Shown here: positions 1 through 5,692 of the stretch, piece after piece | How the letters are laid out: the number at the start of each line of letters is the position of its first letter | Position numbering within the stretch: position 1 is the first letter of the stretch | DNA from: an uncultured Halomicronema sp. | GTDB lineage: Bacteria > Cyanobacteriota > Cyanobacteriia > Phormidesmidales > Phormidesmidaceae | Assembly: GCA_937897665.1 (NCBI GenBank) | Contig: CALCPB010000583.1 | Span: forward strand, 1-5,874 | Direction: 5' to 3' | Length of the DNA stretch: 5,874 bases | Translations under genes and position numbers: made by a program | The notes under the pieces: model-generated | The model's database searches: none | What the model was told of the DNA's origin: nothing | What the model saw: the letters and a program-made list of their open reading frames with translations, nothing else

Positions 1-97
1 AAACCATAAATAAAATTTTCTTATAAGATAGATTTTTGTCGCTTTTAAAACAAAAACTGCTTTTTATCGATGTTTATCTCGGGCAGGCTAAAGACCC
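1..97 (+). promoter_or_regulatory. AT-rich leader upstream of rfpB, with inverted repeat
   Basis: This stretch is much richer in A and T than the genes that follow and holds no ORF, so it is the likely promoter region of the three-gene locus, although the true upstream boundary lies outside the window. It contains an inverted repeat, TTTTTGT (33-39) and ACAAAAA (50-56), with a 10-base spacer, which could be an operator or just AT-rich chance. A weak -10-like TATAAG lies at 22-27 and TTTATC-like boxes at 63-68 and 73-78. None has a convincing -35 partner. I see no RcaC L-box-like tandem TTGCACA. AGG at 85-87 is a plausible ribosome-binding core ten bases before the ATG at 98. Confidence 0.35.
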
Positions 98-2032
98 ATG
101 AGGATACTACTCGTTGAGGATGATGACTCGGTCACAGCCGTGCTTGAGAAGAGTTTAGCGAGCGAGCATTATGCCGTCGATGTGGCGGGAGATGGTCATG
201 CAGGCTGGCAGATGGTCAATTCTTTTGAATATGACCTGATCATGCTGGATGTGATGCTGCCGAAGCTCGATGGCCTGCAGTTTTGTCAGAAACTGCGCGA
301 TCATGCCTATCACATGCCGGTGTTGTTGCTGACTGCGCTCGATTCGAGTACGCAAAAGATTGCGGGTCTGGATGCGGGAGCCGATGACTACATCACGAAG
401 CCCTTTGAGCTGGCAGAGCTATTGGCGCGGGTGCGCGTGCTGCTGCGCCGGGGGCAGACGTCGCTGCTATCGGTTTTAGAGTGGGAAGCTTTGCGGCTCG
501 ACCCCAATAGTCAAGAAGTCACCTATGGCGATCGCCCGGTGAAGCTAACCCCGAAAGAATTTCGCCTGCTGGAATTGTTTCTGCGCAAGCAGGCTCAGGT
601 GTTTACGCGCGGCGGCATTTTAGATCGGCTCTGGAGCTGTAGCGAAGCACCGGGCGAAGACACCGTCACGGCTCACATTCGCGGGCTGCGCCGGAAGCTT
701 GTGGACGTGGGGGCACCCAGTGACCTAATTAAAACGGTTTACGGCATTGGCTATCGTCTCAAGCCTGCGCGTGCTAATGTGCTGCCTGCCCCCGCCGCCC
801 CCGCTCGCCCGGCAAAACAGCCGCCACCTGCGCCCACTTGCCAACAGCAAACCCAAGCGGCCCTGGCGACTTTGTGGCAATCGGTCAAGTCTCAGCATTT
901 CGACCGGCTGGCCTTGCTCAAGCAAATGCTGCAGGCATTACACACTCAGCAGGTGACCGACGATTTGCGGCACCGGGCGACCCGAGCGGCCCATAGCCTG
1001 GCGGGAGCGCTCGGCATCTTTGGCCTGCGGTCCGGGTCAGAATTAGCGCGCTCCATTGAGCTGATACTGCGGGGGGAGGCCCCGATTACTCCTAATGATC
1101 AACACCAGTTGGCGCAGCTGATCAAGACGCTAGATCAAGAACTCAATCAGGCTTTGAGTTCGATGCAGCCGGTGCAGTCGGGATTGGCCGCGCCGCTGCT
1201 GGTCATTGTGGATGATGATTTACCGCTGATCGCGCGGGTATCTGAGGCCATCAGCCAGCACTTGCAGGTGCAAACGGCCTTAGATGAAGCGGCCCTTCAA
1301 GATTTATGGCCGGCACTGATGGGGGCGCATCCTGCTGGCAAGTCGGGCGATCGCCCACCGGTTGTCACCGCCGAGACGGCCCTCCCCGACGTCGTGTTGT
1401 TGAATATCACCCTCGCCGATTGCGATCGCGGTGATTTGCGACGGCTGTCACAGCTGATCAATCAGGTGCCGTCGCTCCTCGTGCTGGTGTGCAGTCGCGA
1501 TGATCACCTGGCCAATCGGGTCAAAGCGGCTCAGTTAGGCAGTCAGGCCTTTTTGCCTCACCCCGATGTTGCCGCTGTGCTCAAGAGTGTGCTCAGCGTG
1601 CGATCGCGCTTTCCGGCCTCGGCCCATAAGGTCATGATCGTCGATGATGACCCCCAGATTTTGCAAGCGCTGCAGACCTTTTTAGAACCGCAGGGGTTTC
1701 AGCTCATCACTCTCAATCAGCCCCTGGATTTTTGGGCGACCCTGCAGGCCGCCGCCCCCGATCTGCTGCTGCTGGATATCGAGATGCCCAAATTTAACGG
1801 GCTCGAACTTTGTCGCACCGTTCGTCAGGCCCCGATTTGGAACCAGCTGCCGATTATCTTCTTCACGGCTCACGGTGATGTCAACACTAAAGCCGCTGCC
1901 CTGAGAGCCGGAGCCAATGACCTAGTCGAAAAATCGCTGACGCAATCCACCCTCCTCGATCGCCTGTTTGAACAACTCAAGCAATCGCAGTTGCAGCAAG
2001 CTATGACCGCGATCGCCGAAATCCCCATCTGA
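98..2032 (+). CDS. rfpB: RcaC/RfpB-type multidomain response regulator (REC-wHTH-HPt-pseudoREC-REC)
   Basis: Cytoplasmic DNA-binding response regulator with several phosphorelay modules, the probable transcriptional output of this locus. Seen: receiver 1 (residues 1-118) with acidic Glu7-Asp8-Asp9, phosphoacceptor Asp51, Thr79 and Lys101; an OmpR/PhoB winged helix (about 126-223); an Ala/Pro-rich linker (224-247); an HPt domain (about 250-355) with His299 in AHSLAG; a degenerate receiver (about 366-500) with Asn436 in the phosphoacceptor place and His488 for the lysine; and a final receiver (511-635) with Asp560, Thr590 and Lys612. Order, length (644) and the position of Asp51 match Fremyella RcaC, about 650 residues, whose phosphosites I recall as D51, H316 and D576; the His-to-Asp distance is nearly identical. 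The ATG at 98 leads directly into the receiver beta-1 strand, so the start is well supported. The symbol rfpB rests on the neighbouring knotless phytochrome and CheY-like genes; an RcaC or other paralog is the alternative. Confidence 0.85.
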   Translation: MRILLVEDDDSVTAVLEKSLASEHYAVDVAGDGHAGWQMVNSFEYDLIMLDVMLPKLDGLQFCQKLRDHAYHMPVLLLTALDSSTQKIAGLDAGADDYITKPFELAELLARVRVLLRRGQTSLLSVLEWEALRLDPNSQEVTYGDRPVKLTPKEFRLLELFLRKQAQVFTRGGILDRLWSCSEAPGEDTVTAHIRGLRRKLVDVGAPSDLIKTVYGIGYRLKPARANVLPAPAAPARPAKQPPPAPTCQQQTQAALATLWQSVKSQHFDRLALLKQMLQALHTQQVTDDLRHRATRAAHSLAGALGIFGLRSGSELARSIELILRGEAPITPNDQHQLAQLIKTLDQELNQALSSMQPVQSGLAAPLLVIVDDDLPLIARVSEAISQHLQVQTALDEAALQDLWPALMGAHPAGKSGDRPPVVTAETALPDVVLLNITLADCDRGDLRRLSQLINQVPSLLVLVCSRDDHLANRVKAAQLGSQAFLPHPDVAAVLKSVLSVRSRFPASAHKVMIVDDDPQILQALQTFLEPQGFQLITLNQPLDFWATLQAAAPDLLLLDIEMPKFNGLELCRTVRQAPIWNQLPIIFFTAHGDVNTKAAALRAGANDLVEKSLTQSTLLDRLFEQLKQSQLQQAMTAIAEIPI

Positions 2033-2039
2033 CTGGGAT

Positions 2040-2055
2040 CAGACCATTCCGTCTG
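2040..2055 (+). other. Small hairpin just after the rfpB stop codon
   Basis: CAGAC (2040-2044) and GTCTG (2051-2055) form a 5-bp stem with a 6-base loop, starting 8 bases after the TGA of rfpB. No T-tract follows, so it is not a convincing intrinsic terminator. It may stabilise the upstream message or be chance. A related ATCAGAC/GTCTGA palindrome occurs after the third gene. Confidence 0.25.
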
Positions 2056-2069
2056 CCACCCTTTGGTAC

Positions 2070-2168
2070 GGGCGAGGCAGTCTCGAAATCACTCATCAGG
2101 TTTGATCAGTACGTTTGCACGTGAACGCCTCGCCCCGACGCATCCGAATCTTTGAGAATGCCTCGCCC
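2070..2168. repeat. Three copies of a GCCTCGCC element before rfpA
   Basis: GCCTCGCC occurs at 2127-2134 and 2160-2167 on the + strand and as its complement GGCGAGGC at 2071-2078. The outer pair extends to a perfect 10-base inverted repeat (2070-2079 with 2159-2168). The two direct copies extend to GAA(C/T)GCCTCGCCC, 12 of 13 identical, exactly 33 bases apart, about three helical turns. All lie between the rfpB stop and the ATG at 2208, so they could be an operator for rfpA. If rfpA starts at 2115 instead, the two direct copies are coding and encode a repeated Asn-Ala-Ser-Pro. Confidence 0.5.
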
Positions 2169-2207
2169 TTCCCCAATCCTCACACCCTCCACCACCGCCC
2201 CTCCCGC

Positions 2208-4769
2208 ATGTTTCCCTCCTCTTCCATCCCGACCCTCGAAGGACTCCTCCATCGCATTACCGATCGCATTCGTCGCTCGATTGAGCTGCCCGATATTCTG
2301 ACCTCAACCGCGACGGAAACCCAGCGATTTTTGGCCACCGATCGCGTCAAGGTCTATCGCTTTCACGATGATGACAGCGGCGAAGTGGTAGCGGAGGCGA
2401 TGAGTGCCCGCAAGTTGCCCTCTTTGCTGGGGCATCGCTTTCCAGCTGAGGATATTCCCGATCGCTCCCGCGAAATGTTTTTGGCGGCTCGGCAGCGCAC
2501 GATTGTTAATGTCGCCAAACAAGAAATTGGCATTAGTCATCTGGTGGACTACCGCACCCAGAGAGCGCTCGATCACAATCTTTGGTTTCGCTCGGTTGAT
2601 CCTTGCCATGTGGAATATCTCACCGCGATGGGGGTGCAGGCGTCGTTGGTGGTGCCCCTGCTGCATCAACATCGCCTCTGGGGATTACTCGTCGCTCATC
2701 ACAGCACGCCGCGATGGTTTAGCCCTCAAGAATTAGAAATGATGCAGCTGATTGCCGATCAAGTCACCGGAGCGATCGCCCACGCCACTCTGCTGACGCA
2801 AAGTCGCCTCAAGACTCACCGCGAGGCCACCCTCAACCGCGTGGCCTCGCAGCTGCAAGACAATAGCAAACGCTCACTGCAAACGGCCCTGCACCAAACC
2901 GACACGGCACACAACAGTACGGGTGGGCGGCTCTATCTCGCCCCCCAATGGGCGAAAGCAGCGCCGCAAATTCTCCTGAGTGGGGCGCAACCGAGTCTCA
3001 ATACTGAGGATGGTCGCGCCCAGCGGCGCACTCAGCCGCCGGTGTTAGAAGAGTTGCCGGACTGGCAAACCTGGCTGACTCATGAAATGCCGACGCAGCC
3101 CGGCTCCCAAATCTGGGCGATTACCGATACGCATCAGGCGCATTTGCCCTCAACCCTCGACTCGGCCTTGCGCCGCCGCGATATGCGGGGCCTCTTGGTA
3201 ATGCAGCTCTATCACCAAAACCGCCAATTAGGCTATCTCAGCTTGTTTCGCCAGGCGATCGCGATCGAAAATATTTGGGCGGGGCGACTGAATACGGCTG
3301 ACCCCCGACAAAACCGCCCGCGGCAGTCGTTTGAGACCTGGCGCGAACTCAAGCGCGGTCAGGTGCAGCCATGGACAGCCCAAGACCTGGAGTTAGCGCA
3401 AGCCTTGGCCGATCAGTTCGCTTCAGTGATCTATCAGACGCAGCTTTACCAAGAAGTGCAAAGGCTGAATGCGGATCTGGAAAAGCGCGTCTTCCAGCGG
3501 ACTGCAGAGTTAGAGAGCGTCAATACTGACTTAAGGCTAGAGATTCTCGAAAGAGAACTCACGCTGGCCGAGCTGCAGCAGGCGAAGGACTCGCTCAAGC
3601 AGTTAAGTCATCAAAATGACCTGATTTTGCGATCGGCAGGCGACGGCATTTATGGTCTGGATGCTCAGGGCCAGGTTGTTTTTGTGAATCCTGCTGCCGC
3701 CAAAATGCTGGAGCAGCCCACCCAACAGCTCATTGGTCAATTTATTCATCCCCTCATCGCCCAGGCGCGGCCCGATGGCACCCCCTATGAGTGGCCCGAC
3801 AGCCCCATTTACGACACGCTGCATTCAGGGCAGACCCACTATGTCTCGGGCGATTTGTTTCATCGGCAAGATGGTTCGAGCTTTGCCACCGAATACGTCA
3901 GCACGCCGCTGCGAGAGGCCGACCGGATTTTAGGCGGGGTGGTGACCTTTAGAGACATTACTGAGCGGCAAATGATCGAACGGATGAAAGATGAATTCAT
4001 CTCCGTCGTTAGCCATGAATTACGCACCCCCTTGACCTCCATTCGCGCGGCTCTCGGGCTGCTGGCGGCCACCAACCTCGATATTCACTCGCAAAAACGT
4101 CAGCGAATGGTGGAAATTGCGTTTTCGAATACGAATCGCTTGGTGCGTCTGGTCAATGACATTCTGGATGTGGAGCGGATCAAGTTGGGTAAGGTCACCC
4201 TCAGCAAGCAAATGTGTGACCTGGCCGATATTCTGGCTCAGGCTGCAGACGAGATGCGCGCGATCGCCGAAAAAAACCGCATTCACCTGGCGGTCAACCC
4301 CCTCTCTGTCAAGCTTTGGGCCGACCCCGATCGCCTCTTTCAAACGTTTACCAATCTGCTGAGCAACGCCATCAAATTTTCTCCGGCGGGGTCAACGGTG
4401 ACCGTCATTGCCGAAACGATTCACCCCGGACAACTGTTGTTAGATCCCACCCACTCTCTCTCGCAAAGGCTAGAGGCGCTGATGGAGCCGCGAGAAACTG
4501 CTGTCCCTGCGGTGCTGTTAGTGCAGGTCAAAGATCAGGGGCAGGGCATTCCTGAGAACAAGTTGGAGGTGATTTTTCAACAATTTGAGCAGCTCAACGT
4601 TTCCAATACCGGTCACCAAGGCGGCACGGGGCTGGGATTGGCCATTTGCCGCAGTATTGTGCAACAGCATGACGGACAAATTTGGGCGGAGAACAATGCC
4701 GACGGGGGCAGTACTTTCTTTGTGGTGCTGCCGCTATCGGCTGAGCCCGACCGGCCGGCCCAGCCTTAA
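2208..4769 (+). CDS. rfpA: Knotless (PAS-less) phytochrome sensor histidine kinase, RfpA-type
   Basis: Soluble red/far-red photoreceptor kinase; no membrane segment is visible. Residues are numbered from the upstream TTG at 2115; subtract 31 for the ATG at 2208. Domains: bilin-binding GAF (about 43-222), PHY-like (about 235-445) with tongue signatures WAG (388-390), PRQSF (402-406) and W-R-E (409-411), coiled coil (about 445-500), PAS (about 500-618), HisKA with phosphoacceptor His634 in SHELRTP, and HATPase with N-box Asn747/Asn751, DQGQGIP (807-813) and GGTGLGLAI (836-844). Bilin-pocket residues match Cph1: Tyr81, PAEDIP Asp113, Arg159, Cys164 (thioether ligand), His165 and His195. The missing N-terminal PAS defines group II, Cph2-like phytochromes. 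I prefer the ATG at 2208 because the GAF begins just after it and the preceding 31 codons look non-conserved, but no Shine-Dalgarno precedes it, and TTG 2115 or GTG 2121 remain possible. The placement between an RcaC-like and a CheY-like gene supports rfpA. Confidence 0.85.
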   Translation: MFPSSSIPTLEGLLHRITDRIRRSIELPDILTSTATETQRFLATDRVKVYRFHDDDSGEVVAEAMSARKLPSLLGHRFPAEDIPDRSREMFLAARQRTIVNVAKQEIGISHLVDYRTQRALDHNLWFRSVDPCHVEYLTAMGVQASLVVPLLHQHRLWGLLVAHHSTPRWFSPQELEMMQLIADQVTGAIAHATLLTQSRLKTHREATLNRVASQLQDNSKRSLQTALHQTDTAHNSTGGRLYLAPQWAKAAPQILLSGAQPSLNTEDGRAQRRTQPPVLEELPDWQTWLTHEMPTQPGSQIWAITDTHQAHLPSTLDSALRRRDMRGLLVMQLYHQNRQLGYLSLFRQAIAIENIWAGRLNTADPRQNRPRQSFETWRELKRGQVQPWTAQDLELAQALADQFASVIYQTQLYQEVQRLNADLEKRVFQRTAELESVNTDLRLEILERELTLAELQQAKDSLKQLSHQNDLILRSAGDGIYGLDAQGQVVFVNPAAAKMLEQPTQQLIGQFIHPLIAQARPDGTPYEWPDSPIYDTLHSGQTHYVSGDLFHRQDGSSFATEYVSTPLREADRILGGVVTFRDITERQMIERMKDEFISVVSHELRTPLTSIRAALGLLAATNLDIHSQKRQRMVEIAFSNTNRLVRLVNDILDVERIKLGKVTLSKQMCDLADILAQAADEMRAIAEKNRIHLAVNPLSVKLWADPDRLFQTFTNLLSNAIKFSPAGSTVTVIAETIHPGQLLLDPTHSLSQRLEALMEPRETAVPAVLLVQVKDQGQGIPENKLEVIFQQFEQLNVSNTGHQGGTGLGLAICRSIVQQHDGQIWAENNADGGSTFFVVLPLSAEPDRPAQP

Positions 4770-4874
4770 AGCAACTGGTGCCTGACTGATCGGGCCGGGC
4801 GATATCGATTTTTCAGCACTGCAAACGTCACCGCTTACGACTCGTGCCCACCGTTTATATCAAGAGAGTTTCCC
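4770..4874 (+). promoter_or_regulatory. rfpA-rfpC intergenic spacer
   Basis: This 105-base gap separates the kinase from the small receiver on the same strand. It contains an 8-base palindrome CGATATCG (4800-4807) and a -10-like TTTATAT at about 4853-4859 without a clear -35. The purine stretch GAGAG (4864-4868) lies six bases before the ATG of the next gene and is its likely, weak ribosome-binding site. No intrinsic terminator is visible, so readthrough from the kinase gene is likely. Confidence 0.3.
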
Positions 4875-5258
4875 ATGGCCTCCAAACAGATTCTCATTAT
4901 TGATGATGAAGCCGATATTCGAGAAGCGACTCAGATTTGCCTGGAAATTACGGGACAGTGGGAGGTGCTCAAGGCCAGTAATGGGCCAGAGGGCATTGCG
5001 ATCGCGAAAACGGCCACCCCTGATGCCATTTTGTTAGACATCATGATGCCTGAAATGGATGGGCTCGCGATTTTGCAAAAACTCCAAGAACATGCGGAAA
5101 CGCGGAAAATTCCGGTGATTATCTTGACCGCGAAGGCCCAATCGAGTGAGCAGCGGCAATTTAGCCAGCTCAATGTCTCCTCGGTCATCGCGAAGCCCTA
5201 TGACCCCATGACGCTCTCTGATCAAATATCAACAGCCCTGGCCAATCAACGCCCATGA
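4875..5258 (+). CDS. rfpC: CheY-like single-domain response regulator, RfpC/RcaF-type
   Basis: Stand-alone receiver of 127 residues with no output domain, expected to be a cytoplasmic phosphate shuttle between the phytochrome kinase and the large DNA-binding regulator, as RcaF is placed between RcaE and RcaC. Seen: acidic Asp10-Asp11-Glu12, phosphoacceptor Asp55 in the DIMMP motif, Thr85 in ILTAKA and Lys107-Pro108, so all catalytic receiver residues are intact. Length is normal for a CheY-like protein. The ATG at 4875 leads straight into beta-1 and follows a purine-rich GAGAG six bases upstream. It lies 105 bases after the kinase on the same strand and is probably co-transcribed. The receiver assignment is certain; the rfpC name depends on the identity of the locus. 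Confidence 0.85.
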   Translation: MASKQILIIDDEADIREATQICLEITGQWEVLKASNGPEGIAIAKTATPDAILLDIMMPEMDGLAILQKLQEHAETRKIPVIILTAKAQSSEQRQFSQLNVSSVIAKPYDPMTLSDQISTALANQRP

Positions 5259-5271
5259 CTGGGGTGGTTGA

Positions 5272-5284
5272 TCAGACAGTCTGA
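5272..5284. promoter_or_regulatory. Palindrome after the rfpC stop codon
   Basis: TCAGAC and GTCTGA flank a single base, giving a 13-base perfect dyad starting 14 bases after the TGA of rfpC. It is too compact and lacks a T-tract for a normal terminator, so a protein-binding dyad or chance is more likely. It resembles the ATCAGAC/GTCTG hairpin after the rfpB stop. Confidence 0.25.
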
Positions 5285-5522
5285 ATGACATTTGCTGAGC
5301 GATCGCCATTTCAGATGCATGTTTTTGGTTCTGTGGCCTAAAAACGGCTTAAATCTGCCAACTGGCACACGCCTGAACCCCGCATTCTCTCGTTACCGAC
5401 AAACCCCAAAAGCAGCCATTTCCGTGGAGTGGTTGCGACATCTGCAAACAATCATCATTTAAGAAGGCGATAACCCCATCAGCGTTGTGCTGCAGAACTT
5501 TAAGCCCTTCTGTACCGTCAGC

Positions 5523-5591
5523 TCAGTGAGAGATGAACTTCATGAGCAAGGAACTAGGCAATGGGGTGTGCTTGGACAAAAATTTGGTCAT
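5523..5591 (-). CDS. Possible 22-residue small ORF with strong ribosome-binding site
   Basis: The reading frame ATG (5591-5589) to TGA (5525-5523) encodes 22 residues beginning Met-Thr-Lys-Phe-Leu and ending Ile-Ser-His. It matches no family I know. What draws attention is its front: a full AGGAGG (5604-5599) seven bases before the ATG, a perfect 7-bp hairpin before that, and TATAAT (5640-5635) further up. An in-frame ATG also sits at 5597-5595, directly next to the Shine-Dalgarno and too close to be used well. It could be a small protein, a leader peptide, the intact head of a decayed gene, or coincidence. Confidence 0.2.
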   Translation of the reverse strand: MTKFLSKHTPLPSSLLMKFISH

Positions 5592-5605
5592 GTCCATACC
5601 TCCTT

Positions 5606-5627
5606 CTCGCAAAATCTGGATTGCGAG
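5606..5627 (-). promoter_or_regulatory. 5' UTR-like hairpin next to a Shine-Dalgarno
   Basis: CTCGCAA (5606-5612) and TTGCGAG (5621-5627) form a perfect 7-bp stem with an 8-base loop. On the minus strand it lies between a TATAAT and an AGGAGG, so it would sit at the very 5' end of a transcript starting near 5628 and stop two bases before the ribosome-binding site. It lacks a T-tract in both directions, so it is not an obvious terminator. Confidence 0.35.
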
Positions 5628-5634
5628 TCCCTTT

Positions 5635-5640
5635 ATTATA
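5635..5640 (-). promoter_or_regulatory. Consensus -10 box TATAAT on the minus strand
   Basis: A perfect TATAAT reads leftward from 5640 to 5635. No good TTGACA-like -35 lies 16-18 bases upstream, and there is no extended TG. The expected transcript start is near 5628, just ahead of the hairpin at 5627-5606. In such an AT-rich part a chance match is possible. Confidence 0.25.
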
Positions 5641-5692
5641 ATTCGCTGGCCAGTCTGACAGCTACACAATTAAACCTGAGAGGCGTTCAAAA

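Larger units (their letters stand above)
5259..5692. other. Intergenic region without a convincing gene
   Basis: About 430 bases follow rfpC with no recognisable coding region. Contents: a near-perfect palindrome TCAGAC-A-GTCTGA (5272-5284), a HIP1 site (5299-5306), an imperfect 8-bp stem with G-T wobble (arms 5321-5328 and 5337-5345, one AT-rich, no T-tract after it), a palindrome TGCCA-AC-TGGCA (5356-5367), and toward the right a minus-strand promoter/hairpin/Shine-Dalgarno arrangement described separately. A 69-codon GTG-started + strand frame (5487-5696) spans the right half but looks like chance. I see no transposase remnant, tRNA, or start of a far-red photosystem or allophycocyanin gene. 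Confidence 0.6.

Noticed and set aside
776..838. Ala/Pro-rich stretch in rfpB as a tandem repeat or frameshift region
   Set aside because: The frame stays open and in register between two well-formed domains; it is a flexible interdomain linker of residues 224-247.
2115..2123. TTTGCACG as an RcaC L-box half site
   Set aside because: Only a single partial TTGCAC is present, with no second copy 11 bases away, so the tandem arrangement of an L box is missing.
2304..2672. 122-codon minus-strand frame inside the kinase gene
   Set aside because: It lies wholly opposite the conserved GAF-coding region and is explained as a shadow of its codon bias.
5321..5345. Possible intrinsic terminator of rfpC
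   Set aside because: The stem is mostly A-T, contains a wobble pair, and is not followed by a T-tract.
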